Shown one piece after another: positions 34,064-42,159 of a stretch of 64,000 bases of DNA. Positions within the stretch are counted from its first letter, which is position 1, and each line of letters starts with the position of its first letter. The notes under the pieces are model-generated. The model saw nothing but the letters and a program-made list of their open reading frames with translations. It had not been told where the DNA came from and did not search any database. The stretch is from Kocuria flava. GTDB lineage: Bacteria > Actinomycetota > Actinomycetes > Actinomycetales > Micrococcaceae. Both the position numbers and the translations under genes were made by a program. Where the stretch lies: positions 186,001 through 250,000 of the forward strand of contig NZ_CP013254.1 of NCBI RefSeq assembly GCF_001482365.1, in the 5' to 3' direction.

Positions 34064-34100
34064 CTGCGGTGGTGCGGACCGGAGGGCCGCACCACCGCAG
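34064..34100 (-). terminator. Terminator-like hairpin after the NCS1 permease gene
   Basis: A perfect 14-bp stem (34064-34077 with 34087-34100) and a 9-nt loop lie 17 bp after the NCS1 stop. It separates that gene from the nickel permease-urease operon. No T-run follows. Confidence 0.65.
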
Positions 34101-34117
34101 AATGTGCACAACCCGGA

Positions 34118-35866
34118 CTAGGACGTCTGGGCAGGCAGCACGTACCGCCCGGTTTTGTCGGTCGCCAGGGCGAGTGAGGAGATGTACTGCTTCTCCCCGT
34201 GCGGTCCGGGCTCGGCAGAGAGCATCATGTCCGGGCGCTCGAACTCCAGGCCGCTGACGTGACACATGAGCTTGACGTCAGAGGGGTTGCCGTCGGCGTC
34301 GAACATCGGCAGATCGATGCCGTCGTCGATGCGCCGCAGGTAGTACTTCCCACGGGTGGCCACAGCGAGCAGAGGCGGGCAGACCAACGCCAGCCCAATC
34401 GCGAACATCGGCGAGTACGGCTGCACGGCGGCCCCGAAAGCGCCGAAGAACACGGCGATCGACACGCCCGCGGAGAGCAGCATCGAGACGAAGCCGACCG
34501 GGTTGACGGCGTAGAGCATGCCGCGGCGGAATTCGGGGGCCTTGGGCGAGAGCTTGAGCAGGTACTTGTTGACGGCGATGTCGGTGGCAACCGTGACCAC
34601 CCAAGCCATCGCGCAGTTGGCGTAGAAGCCCAGGATGGTGTTGAGGAAGTCGAACATGTTCGCCTCCATCAGCACGAGAGCGATGGCGAGGTTGAACAGG
34701 ATGAAGACGAACCGGCCCGGGTAGTGCTTGGTGATCCGGGTGAAGCTGTTGGTCCAGGCCAGGGAGCCGGAGTAGGCGTTGGTGACGTTGATCTTCAGCT
34801 GCGAGACCACCACGAGGATCAGGGCCAGGGTGAGCGCCAGCCAGGTCGGCATCATTTCCTCGTAGACACCGAGGAACTGATGCACCGGCTCGGTGGCCGT
34901 AGCGGAGGCGGCCGGGTCAAGCTTGGCCAGGAGCCAGACCGTGATGAACAGGCCCGTGGCCTGCTTGAGGGCGCCGAAGACCACCCAGCCGGGCCCGCCC
35001 ATGACCACGGCGGTCCACCACGCGCGGCGGTTGGCGGCGGTCTTGGGCGGCATGAAGCGCAGGTAGTCGATCTGCTCGGCGATCTGCGCCATCAGGGACA
35101 GACACACCCCAGCGGCCAGCATGACCGCGGACATACTGAGTCCGCCGTCGCCGCTCTGCCCCTGGTAGGCGAAGAAGGTCTCCACCGATTCCGGATTGGT
35201 GACCACGAGGAAGGCCAACGGGAAGACCATCAGCAACAGCCACAACGGGGTGGTCCACACCTGCAGCTTGGCCAGGGTGTTCATTCCGTAAATCACCAGC
35301 GGGATGACGACGAGCGTGGAAATCGCGTACCCGATCGCCTGCGGGATGCCCAGCACCAGCTCGAGACCCTGGGCCATGATCGAGCCCTCAAGGGCGAAGA
35401 AGATGAACGTGAACGTGGCGAAGATGATGTTGGTGACCACGGACCCGTAGTAGCCGAAGCCCGAGCCGCGGGTGATGAGGTCCAGGTCGATGTTGTACCG
35501 GGCCGCGTAGTAGGCCAGCGGCAGACCGGTGGCAAAAATGATGACCGCGGCCACGGCGATGCCCAGCAGGGCGTTGGCCGTGCCGTGGGTCATGCCGATA
35601 CTGGCGCCGATGGAGAAATCGGCCAGGTAGGCGATGCCACCCAAGGCACTGGTCGCCACCACGCCCGGGCCCCACTTCCGGTACGAGCGCGGGGCGAAGC
35701 GCAGCGTGTAGTCCTCCAAGGACTCCTTGGTGGCCTGGCTGACGTCGCGCTCGGGGGCTCCCGGGGCGTGCGCGCCGGCGGGAGCTGCCGGCGAGTCGAG
35801 AACAGAAATCCCGGCAGCGGGATGCGCCCCCGGGTCGGTAAAAGGCGGGGGCAGCTGATCGGTCAC
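34118..35866 (-). CDS. NCS1 family nucleobase/allantoin/hydantoin-type permease
   Basis: 582 residues with about twelve transmembrane helices between polar N- and C-terminal tails. The region from FAPRSYRKWGPGVVATSALGG through FSIGASIGMTHGTANALL and RGSGFGYYGSVVTN has the NCS1 (purine-cytosine permease-like) layout. GGAAG precedes GTG 35866. Standing just upstream of the urease operon, it may import a nitrogen source whose breakdown ends in urea, such as allantoin, or urea itself. The ~70-residue cytoplasmic C-terminus is longer than in typical members. The substrate is inferred only. Confidence 0.8.
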   Translation of the reverse strand: MTDQLPPPFTDPGAHPAAGISVLDSPAAPAGAHAPGAPERDVSQATKESLEDYTLRFAPRSYRKWGPGVVATSALGGIAYLADFSIGASIGMTHGTANALLGIAVAAVIIFATGLPLAYYAARYNIDLDLITRGSGFGYYGSVVTNIIFATFTFIFFALEGSIMAQGLELVLGIPQAIGYAISTLVVIPLVIYGMNTLAKLQVWTTPLWLLLMVFPLAFLVVTNPESVETFFAYQGQSGDGGLSMSAVMLAAGVCLSLMAQIAEQIDYLRFMPPKTAANRRAWWTAVVMGGPGWVVFGALKQATGLFITVWLLAKLDPAASATATEPVHQFLGVYEEMMPTWLALTLALILVVVSQLKINVTNAYSGSLAWTNSFTRITKHYPGRFVFILFNLAIALVLMEANMFDFLNTILGFYANCAMAWVVTVATDIAVNKYLLKLSPKAPEFRRGMLYAVNPVGFVSMLLSAGVSIAVFFGAFGAAVQPYSPMFAIGLALVCPPLLAVATRGKYYLRRIDDGIDLPMFDADGNPSDVKLMCHVSGLEFERPDMMLSAEPGPHGEKQYISSLALATDKTGRYVLPAQTS

Positions 35867-35937
35867 GGTGCTTCCTTCGGTCGGCGGGCGTCGCCTGCGA
35901 ACCTAGCGACGCCATGATGCCGCACCATGTCGCCATT

Positions 35938-35953
35938 GTTTCTCGAGCGTAAA
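35938..35953 (-). promoter_or_regulatory. GlnR-like half-box upstream of the NCS1 permease gene
   Basis: On the minus strand this reads TTTAC-N6-GAAAC, matching the actinobacterial GlnR half-box GTnAC-N6-GAAAC except for the first base. It lies 72 bp upstream of the start. Nitrogen control would fit a urease-linked permease. Confidence 0.35.
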
Positions 35954-36131
35954 GAGCGCCCGAGGCCGCGGGGCATACGGTGAACCGTCATGGACCGAAG
36001 GTCCAACCCGTGCCACTCCTATTCATCGAATTCTTCATCGTCACGACCAGACAATCCTGCATCGATACAAGAAGGGACGGGACTGCTGCGTCGCTGGGTG
36101 CCATGAAAGGTAGCCTGATGGCCGCTATCTG

Positions 36132-36146
36132 GGCCATATGTAAAGC
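36132..36146 (+). repeat. 15-bp direct repeat, right copy
   Basis: Second copy of GGCCATATGTAAAGC (first at 25957-25971). It lies in the 344-bp gap between the NCS1 gene and the trpS leader, which otherwise holds only a short hairpin (36167-36172 with 36182-36187). TATGTA within the repeat could also act as a -10 element, an alternative to an island-end role. Confidence 0.7.
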
Positions 36147-36216
36147 GAGTGGTGGCGGTGAGCTACCCACCCTTGATCCCCGGGTGGTTGGTGCGCCGTG
36201 TGCGTAGAGTATGGGC

Positions 36217-36255
36217 ATGATCTTCAACCGTCTGGCGTGGTGGTGGCTGCGATAG
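36217..36255 (+). CDS. Trp leader peptide of trpS
   Basis: A 12-residue ORF, MIFNRLAWWWLR, with three consecutive Trp codons at 36238-36246. An in-frame ATG at 36211 would add Met-Gly. TAGAG 7 nt upstream is a weak ribosome site that favours 36217. It precedes paired RNA segments able to form alternative hairpins, then trpS, so ribosome stalling at Trp codons should sense charged tRNA-Trp. Confidence 0.85.
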   Translation: MIFNRLAWWWLR

Positions 36256-36297
36256 CAGCCGGTTGAAGCACGACCACGGGCTGCACAGCAGCCCGTG
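36245..36297 (+). promoter_or_regulatory. Ribosome-mediated attenuator of trpS
   Basis: Four mutually complementary segments: 1, GGCTGC 36245-36250; 2, GCAGCC 36255-36260; 3, GGGCTGC 36278-36284; 4, GCAGCCC 36288-36294. Segments 1:2 and 3:4 pair; the 3:4 stem is 10 bp, 36275-36284 with 36288-36297. Segments 2:3 can pair instead. Segment 1 overlaps the Trp codons and the following Leu-Arg codons. A ribosome stalled on Trp would mask 1, allow 2:3 and prevent 3:4. No T-run follows 3:4. Confidence 0.8.
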
Positions 36298-36348
36298 CCC
36301 CACCGCCACGGCCTTGCGTGCAGCTCCCTTTCGAACAGGAGCACGCAC

Positions 36349-37389
36349 ATGGACTCGTTCGCCGTCGCCGAGCAGCGCTCAGCCGAACTGACCCGCACCA
36401 TCGCCCAGGCCCCGCAGAACTTCCGGGTACTCACCGGGGAACGCCCCACCGGGGCTCTGCACCTGGGCCACTACTTCGGCAGCATCATCGAACGCCTCCG
36501 GCTGCAGCAGGCCGGGGTGGAGACGTTCTTGGTGCTGGCCGACTACCAGGTCATCACCGACCGCGACACCACCGACCGCGTGCAGGAGAACGTGCACAGT
36601 GCGGTGCTGGACTACCTGGCCGCCGGGCTGGACCCGAAGCGCACCACGATCTTCACCCACTCGGCGATACCGGCGCTGAACCAGCTGCTGCTGCCCTTCC
36701 TGAGCCTGGTCACCGAGGCCGAGCTGCACCGCAACCCCACGGTCAAGGCCGAGGCCGCCGCCTCCGGCCGGGCGTTGAGCGGGCTGCTGCTGACCTATCC
36801 GGTGCACCAGGCCGCCGACATCCTCTTCTGCAAGGGCAACCTCGTGCCCGTGGGCAAGGACAACCTGCCCCACGTGGAAATCACCCGGGTCATCGCCCGC
36901 CGTTTCAACGACCGCTACGGGCACGTCTTCCCCGTCCCCGACGCCCTGCTCACCGCCGCCCCGGAAGTACCGGGACTGGACGGGCGGAAGATGTCCAAGA
37001 GCTACGGCAACACCATCGCCCTGTCGATGACCGCCGAGGAGACCGCGGCGGTGATCCGGCGTACCGTCACCGACGCCGACCGCCGGATCACCTTCGACCC
37101 AGCAACCCGCCCCGGGGTCGCCGCGCTGCTGTCCACCGCGGCCCTGTGCCGGGGCACCACCCCGGCACAGATCGCCGAACAGGTCGGCGACGCCGGGGCC
37201 GGGCGCCTGAAACAGCTCACCACCGAGGCCGTCAACGACTTCCTCACCGACCACCGGCGACGCCGACAGGAACTGGCCCGGGACCCGCACCTGGTGCGCG
37301 ACATCCTGCGCCGCGGCACTGCACGAGCCCACGAGATCGCCGAGGCCACCCTCACCGAAGTCCGCGAAACCATGGGCACCACCTACTGA
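36349..37389 (+). CDS. trpS: Tryptophanyl-tRNA synthetase, probably an inducible second copy
   Basis: 346 residues, class I TrpRS. The ATP-binding HIGH-type motif is GALHLGHYFGS and the second motif is RKMSKSYGNT. The VLADYQVITDRD and YPVHQAADILFCKGNLVPVGKDN segments line the active site. AGGAG 9 nt upstream fixes the start at 36349. The Trp leader and attenuator in front imply induction when tRNA-Trp is under-charged. In Streptomyces coelicolor an auxiliary TrpRS controlled in this way gives indolmycin resistance. Location beside mobile DNA fits an accessory copy, but resistance is inferred. Confidence 0.9.
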   Translation: MDSFAVAEQRSAELTRTIAQAPQNFRVLTGERPTGALHLGHYFGSIIERLRLQQAGVETFLVLADYQVITDRDTTDRVQENVHSAVLDYLAAGLDPKRTTIFTHSAIPALNQLLLPFLSLVTEAELHRNPTVKAEAAASGRALSGLLLTYPVHQAADILFCKGNLVPVGKDNLPHVEITRVIARRFNDRYGHVFPVPDALLTAAPEVPGLDGRKMSKSYGNTIALSMTAEETAAVIRRTVTDADRRITFDPATRPGVAALLSTAALCRGTTPAQIAEQVGDAGAGRLKQLTTEAVNDFLTDHRRRRQELARDPHLVRDILRRGTARAHEIAEATLTEVRETMGTTY

Positions 37390-37411
37390 ACCTCCACACC
37401 CACCCAGTCCT

Positions 37412-37423
37412 CCCCCCCCCCCC
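37412..37423 (+). repeat. Homopolymeric tract of 12 C
   Basis: An uninterrupted C12 run lies 23 bp after the trpS stop, in a 166-bp gap before the small membrane gene. It could vary in length between cells or be miscounted in assembly. It is not in a coding region. Confidence 0.8.
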
Positions 37424-37555
37424 GGGCCGGGATGTGAAGCCGGCGCACGATGTGCGGAACACAGGAGGAGCGGCCGACACGCACAGCACGGGCGGGGTGG
37501 AGAAGAACACGGCAATCCTCTATAGCGTGGAAAGACCTACCCCAGGAGGATCCTC

Positions 37556-37723
37556 ATGATGGACGTCGCCGGCTTCGGAGCGTTCCTCGGACTGTTCATC
37601 TGGTCGCTCATGGTCGCCCTCACCTTGTGGCTGCTCTACTGGGTGGTGCGCAAGGGCGTCACCGCCGGCATCAAGGACTACGCGCACCAGCACGGCGACC
37701 GCACCGGCAACTGGCGGCCATAG
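37556..37723 (+). CDS. Small membrane protein
   Basis: 55 residues: one strong hydrophobic segment (FGAFLGLFIWSLMVALTLWL, then LYWVV), then a basic soluble tail RKGVTAGIKDYAHQHGDRTG. AGGAGGA is 6 nt before ATG 37556; ATG 37559 is an alternative. Codon third positions are GC-rich as in true genes. Function unknown. It is convergent with the GNAT gene, 7 bp away. Confidence 0.65.
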   Translation: MMDVAGFGAFLGLFIWSLMVALTLWLLYWVVRKGVTAGIKDYAHQHGDRTGNWRP

Positions 37724-37730
37724 ACGAACG

Positions 37731-38264
37731 TCAGCACTTCCGGAAGACGCGGCACAGCCGGCCCTTGACCAGGGTCTCCTCCACGAGTTCCAGCCCTGCT
37801 TTCTCGAGGACGCGCTGCGATGCGCTGTTCTGCGCGAACGTCTCCGCCCAGACCGACAGACCCAGCTCCTCGCCGATGCCCACGAGCTCGGTGGCCACCT
37901 CGGTCGCCAGGCCGCGCCCCCACACCTCCGGTCGCAGCGCGTAGCCGATCCACAACTGCCAGGACTGCCCTGCAGGAGCCGGCTGAAGACGCAGCGTCGC
38001 ATCCCCGATCATCCGGCCCTCCAGGAAGACCGCCACCCCGCGCACGAACCACCCCGGCACCGCATCCTGCCCGGACAAACGGGCCCGGATGCGCTCCTGC
38101 ACCTCATCGCGCGACAACGCGGCATGGCCCAGGTACTCGGTGACGTGCGGGTCACCCCGGTAGACGAGCATCGCATCCAGGTCGGCGGCCCGCACCGGAC
38201 GCAGCAGGCATCGGCCGGTGCGCCGAGGCCACACCCCAGCGATCGGGTCAGGCGGATCGAACAT
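37731..38264 (-). CDS. GNAT family N-acetyltransferase (RimJ/RimL-like)
   Basis: 177 residues. The acetyl-CoA-binding fold is indicated by LLRPVRAADLDAMLVYRGDP at the N-terminus, IGYALRPEVWGRGLATEVA (pyrophosphate loop) and WAETFAQNSASQRVLEKAGL near the end. This pattern is typical of ribosomal-protein or antibiotic acetyltransferase relatives. GGGGGA precedes ATG 38264. Substrate unknown; no obvious partner gene. Confidence 0.85.
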   Translation of the reverse strand: MFDPPDPIAGVWPRRTGRCLLRPVRAADLDAMLVYRGDPHVTEYLGHAALSRDEVQERIRARLSGQDAVPGWFVRGVAVFLEGRMIGDATLRLQPAPAGQSWQLWIGYALRPEVWGRGLATEVATELVGIGEELGLSVWAETFAQNSASQRVLEKAGLELVEETLVKGRLCRVFRKC

Positions 38265-38384
38265 GTCCCCCAGTCGACCACGAGCCCGCGGCACCACAGC
38301 GCACAGAACTTCTGGTGTCGCTTCAGAACCCCTACCGCACATCTGTTGGCGCCTATGGTGGGATCCCGACCAAGGAGCTGACCC

Positions 38385-38615
38385 ATGCCGATGATCCACG
38401 TCCTCAACGCCACCGCTTCCAGCACGGAACGCAAACGTGAGCTCATCGCCGAGCTCACGAACACCTACGCACGCGTGATGAACATGCGCCCGGACACCAT
38501 CCGGGTGGTCATCGAGGAGTTTCCGCGGGAGAACTGGGGCGTAGCCGGGGTGACACTGGCCGACTCCGGACAGAACGAATCCCTCGGAGCACCCACGAAC
38601 GGCGTTCCCTCCTAG
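38385..38615 (+). CDS. 4-oxalocrotonate tautomerase family protein
   Basis: 76 residues starting MPMIHVLNATASSTERK. Pro2 becomes the N-terminal catalytic proline after Met removal. PDTIRVVIEEFPRENWGVAG is the typical second half of the fold. AAGGAG lies 8 nt before ATG 38385. The last ~15 residues look atypical and run directly into a truncated GAF-ANTAR gene, so the 3' end may have been altered by a rearrangement. The physiological substrate of such stand-alone tautomerases is unknown. Confidence 0.85.
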   Translation: MPMIHVLNATASSTERKRELIAELTNTYARVMNMRPDTIRVVIEEFPRENWGVAGVTLADSGQNESLGAPTNGVPS

Positions 38616-38725
38616 CATCGATCCGGAGCAGGACATGCACCCGGATCCTGGCCGACGGCCTGTCCTGTGGCGACCAGCAGGCCTGGTGCACGATCACCGC
38701 GCTGCACGAGGGCGAAGCCTCCACC

Positions 38726-39259
38726 GTGGCCTGCAGCGATGACCGTGCCCGGGAACTGGACGAGATGCAGATCCGCTTCGCCGACGACCCCTGTCTGACG
38801 GCCGCCCGCGAGCAGCTCCTCGTCCATGCCGGGGACATCCGCACCGATCGGCGGTGGCCGCCCTACGCCACCGCCGCCGCCTACGACGGCATCCGCTCCG
38901 TCCTGGCGGTGCCCTTCGACCTGGCCGGTGTCGGCCCGGCGTGCCTGAACACCCATTGCGACCGTCCCCACGCGTTCGACAGCGCGCAGATCCAGGCGGT
39001 GCAGCAGATGGTCGCCGCCACCTCCCGGACACTGCGAGAGGCGTCGCTGCTGCTGCGCCGCCGGGATCGGGAGGCGGAGCTGGCCGCGGCCACTGCCTCG
39101 CGCACCACCGTGGAGCGGGCCGTGGGCATCGTCATGGGCCAATACGGTTGCCCGCAGGAGGAGGCCTTCCGCCTCCTGCGTACGGCCTCCCACCGCCGCG
39201 GAATCAAGCTGCGGGAACTGGTCGCCGAGCTGGTGGCCGCCCACCCTGCTGATCACTGA
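38726..39259 (+). CDS. GAF-ANTAR protein, 5'-truncated
   Basis: 177 residues from GTG 38726. The GAF core DDPCLTAAREQLLVHAGDIR and the ANTAR domain ASRTTVERAVGIVMGQYGCPQEEAFRLL are intact. Coding similarity to the protein at 6065-6892 continues upstream in the same frame to about 38639 (RILADGLSCGDQQAWCTITAL), but no ATG, GTG or TTG precedes it before the tautomerase reading frame. The normal N-terminal ~30 residues are therefore absent and the real start is doubtful. It is probably a fusion-junction remnant that may make only the RNA-binding part. Confidence 0.65.
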   Translation: MACSDDRARELDEMQIRFADDPCLTAAREQLLVHAGDIRTDRRWPPYATAAAYDGIRSVLAVPFDLAGVGPACLNTHCDRPHAFDSAQIQAVQQMVAATSRTLREASLLLRRRDREAELAAATASRTTVERAVGIVMGQYGCPQEEAFRLLRTASHRRGIKLRELVAELVAAHPADH

Positions 39260-39434
39260 GTGCCATCCTCGTCCGGCCACCCCCGCCCGGGGCCGCCAGA
39301 CCGCACTGCAGATACACCGTCGGCTGACCGACACCGAAACACGTCCTACCCCCAGGGCGACGAAATGGCAGAACACCGTACTACCACCGCTCACCTGAGC
39401 CTTCCCAAGCCTTCATCACCCGGAGAGGACCACC

Positions 39435-39740
39435 ATGGCCACCGATTACGACGCTCCGCGCCCCAGCCCGGAGGACGCGCAGGCCAACGAGTCGTTGGAG
39501 GTGATCCGCGCCGCCGGCAGCGGGCCCCTCCAAAGCCCGGACATCGACGATGCCGAGGCCGACGCCGCTGAGAGCATCGACCTGCCTGGGGCAGATCTGT
39601 TGGCGGAAGAACTGGTCATCCAGATCATCCCCGAACAGGACGACAAGTTCCTCTGCGCCTCCTGCTTCCTGGTCCACCACCGAAGCCGGCTGGCCCGTGA
39701 GACCGGTGGTCACCGGTTCTGCACCGACTGCGAGGCCTGA
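39435..39740 (+). CDS. DUF4193 family protein
   Basis: 101 residues with the standard actinobacterial DUF4193 pattern: MATDYDAPR start, acidic middle (DIDDAEADAAESIDLPGADL) and C-terminal zinc-ribbon-like CASCFLVHHRSRLA, then FCTDCEA. GGAGAGG precedes ATG 39435. Function unknown; members are widespread in actinobacteria. Confidence 0.85.
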   Translation: MATDYDAPRPSPEDAQANESLEVIRAAGSGPLQSPDIDDAEADAAESIDLPGADLLAEELVIQIIPEQDDKFLCASCFLVHHRSRLARETGGHRFCTDCEA

Positions 39741-40803
39741 CTCGCCAGGCACCCGAGTAGCCCGGTCGCCGCCGGGAGAGACCCACCGGTGATCTCGGGC
39801 CATGCCGAAGAGCACCGGCCCCCAGCAGTGCCCAGGTGTGGTGGTAGGGAACGGCCAGGATCCACCGTTCGGGGGGGGACCGGCGCGGTAGTACACCGTG
39901 ATCACCTCCCCGGTGGTCAGTGCGGGCTGTGTTGGGGGAAGCCACGGTTCCTCGCGGAGGCCCGTGTACGTGCTCGAGGGCAATGGGGGCTGGCCGCCCC
40001 CCGAGCACGTGCACGGGCCTCGGCGGTGAGCCACCGGAGGTAGCAGCAGCGCAGGAGCAGCCCACCGGCCAGCAGCACCAGCCCGGTGATGGTGACCGCG
40101 CCACCGAGCACCTCCAGCAGGACAGGGGTGCTGAGGGTAGCCACGACCCCAGGCTAGGGTCCCGGACCCGGTGCCTTGCGGTCGTGGGGTGGAACTCACA
40201 GCGTTTTTCCGGCCAACACTGCTATCTGGGCGTTTCCTGCGGCCTGATACCCAGGCCCCGACCGTTAGTGGAATACTGAGATCATGAGCGCCGCCTGCGA
40301 CGCCCCCGATGACAGACCCTGGCCTTCGGGCCGGACGGATCCTGCGGGGCAGTGGAGCAGAGGCCCCTGCTCTGCCTCCTGGTCGGAGTGACACTGAACG
40401 CCGCACCCACGCACTGATACTTCCCTCCCGCCCGGGCAGAGGGCCACCGGGACGCCCATCGATGCGGTGCACGCTCGCCACGGCATGACCGCGCTGGTAG
40501 CCGGGGCAGCACGACCACGGTCGGGCAGGTGCTGAGCGAGCCCATCGTCGGGCCCGATACCGTGACCCGGCTGTCGGGCATCCTGCGCGCCGGAGGCCTG
40601 CAGAGAGCAACCCCAGACACCGAGTTCGGCGGCGCCCTCCCACACAAAGCGCCCTGGCAGCAGCGACGGCGCCCTCGACCCGGGCCGCCGGTTGTTGCCG
40701 CGGAGCCCGTGCACCGCTTGTCAACTACCTCTTGCGCTGATGCCCTACCGGTACTGACCCGGTGCGCTTGAACCTGATCTGTATTGGAGACTGAAGGACT
40801 TTT
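39741..40803. other. 1.06-kb region without a convincing gene
   Basis: No frame has both good coding character and a ribosome site. A minus-strand frame at 39917-40144 (GTG start, 75 codons, one hydrophobic helix LLEVLGGAVTITGLVLLAGG) is the best candidate, but its second half is formed by a large hairpin. The rest looks like decayed sequence. The promoter of the CNNM gene must lie near 40700-40800. Confidence 0.5.
39958..40020. repeat. 19-bp inverted repeat (large hairpin)
   Basis: Arms 39958-39976 and 40002-40020 pair over 19 bp with a single G-T wobble around a 25-nt GC-rich loop. It may terminate transcription from the DUF4193 gene, 218 bp upstream, or be a trace of a mobile element. Confidence 0.65.
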
Positions 40804-42159
40804 ATGGACAGCGACACATTGATCAACCTCGGCCTCGTGCTGGCCTTCGTGGTGGTCGGAGGCGTCTTCGCCGGCACGGAGATGGCGATCGTGAGCCTGC
40901 GCGAGAGCCAGATCAAAAAGATCGAACGCTCCGGGCGCAAGGGTGCGCGGACCGCAGCACTGGTGCGGGACCCGAACCTGTTCCTCTCCGCCGTGCAGAT
41001 CGGGGTGACCGTGGCCGGGTTCTTCTCCTCCGCATACGGCGCCTCCACCATCGCCCCGGACATCGCCCCACTGTTCGAACAAGCCGGGCTGTCGGGCGCC
41101 GCCGCGCAGACCACGGCGCTGATCGGAATGACTCTGGTCATCGCCTACCTCTCCCTGGTCTTCGGGGAGCTGGTGCCCAAGCGCCTGGCCATGCAGCGCT
41201 CCGTGGGCTTCACCCGCGTGTTGGCCCCGCCACTGAGCTTTTTCGCGAAGCTGATGCGCCCGGTCATCTGGCTGCTGTCGGTCTCCACCAACGCCGTGGT
41301 GCGCCTGCTCGGCGGGAATCCGCACGCGGTCACCGAGGAAGTCACGGCCGAGGAGATCCGGGAAATGGTCGTGGACACCCGCGGCCTCGGCCCCGTCTCC
41401 CGGTCGATCCTCACCGACGTCTTCGAGGCCGACGACCGCCGGCTGGCCGAGGTCATGCGCCCGCGCCCCGACGTGCACTTCCTCGACGGCACCCTGCCCG
41501 TCACGGAGGCCTACCGGCAGGCCCTGGCCCTGCCGCACTCCCGCTACCCGGTCACCGGTGAAGACATCGATGACGTCCTGGGCTTCGTGCACATCCGCGA
41601 TCTGGTGGTGGTCGACGCCGACGGGGACGGGGTCATCGAGTCACCCCCGCGCACCCTGGCCGAAATCCTGCGCCCGATACCCTATCTGCCCGAGACCAAC
41701 TCCGTGCTGCGCACCCTGCAGTTCATGCGCAAGGGCGGTCACCACATCGGGTTGGTCGTGGACGAGTACGGCGGGACCGCGGGCATCGTGACCCTGGAGG
41801 ACCTCGTCGAGGAGCTCGTCGGCGAGATCTACGACGAGTTCGACACCGGGGCGAAGGAGCACGAGGATACCGTGTTGCGTAAAGGCGAGGCGGTGCTCGT
41901 GGACGGCGGGCTCATCATCCAGGAGGTCCCGGCGGAGACCGGGCTGGTCATCCCGGAGGGTCACTACGAGACCGTCGGCGGGTTCATCATGGAGCGGCTG
42001 GGACGGGTGGCGCGCACCGGCGACGCCGTGGAGGTCGACGGTTACCGGCTGGAAGTGATCGCCACCGACCGCAACCGGGTGGAGCGCGTGCGCATCATCC
42101 GCCTGCCAGAAACCAACGCCACCGAAGCCAGCACCACCGAGACAGAACCGGCCGGTTGA
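40804..42159 (+). CDS. CNNM/HlyC-CorC family transporter with CBS domains
   Basis: 451 residues: N-terminal CNNM (DUF21) transmembrane domain (FAGTEMAIVSLRESQI, then YLSLVFGELVPKRLAM with the conserved E-L-V-P-K), a CBS pair (FVHIRDLVVVDADG and VVDEYGGTAGIVTLEDLVEELVG) and a C-terminal CorC/HlyC domain. Members are linked to Mg2+ or other divalent-cation efflux and tolerance. GAAGGA precedes ATG 40804. It lies just upstream of riboswitch-controlled terC in the same direction, suggesting a shared metal-homeostasis theme. Confidence 0.9.
   Translation: MDSDTLINLGLVLAFVVVGGVFAGTEMAIVSLRESQIKKIERSGRKGARTAALVRDPNLFLSAVQIGVTVAGFFSSAYGASTIAPDIAPLFEQAGLSGAAAQTTALIGMTLVIAYLSLVFGELVPKRLAMQRSVGFTRVLAPPLSFFAKLMRPVIWLLSVSTNAVVRLLGGNPHAVTEEVTAEEIREMVVDTRGLGPVSRSILTDVFEADDRRLAEVMRPRPDVHFLDGTLPVTEAYRQALALPHSRYPVTGEDIDDVLGFVHIRDLVVVDADGDGVIESPPRTLAEILRPIPYLPETNSVLRTLQFMRKGGHHIGLVVDEYGGTAGIVTLEDLVEELVGEIYDEFDTGAKEHEDTVLRKGEAVLVDGGLIIQEVPAETGLVIPEGHYETVGGFIMERLGRVARTGDAVEVDGYRLEVIATDRNRVERVRIIRLPETNATEASTTETEPAG

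Noticed and set aside
25957..36146. Integrase attachment sites flanking the urease block
   Set aside because: The direct repeats are real, but no integrase or tRNA gene adjoins either copy, so an att-site label is not justified.
39917..40144. Small membrane protein gene on the minus strand
   Set aside because: It has one hydrophobic helix and a GTG, but the second half is created by an inverted repeat and the ribosome site is poor. Kept only as a note in the gap entry.
40265..40771. Overlapping open frames on both strands before the CNNM gene
   Set aside because: Neither translation shows a domain, and third-position bias is not consistent with a real gene. Probably decayed sequence.
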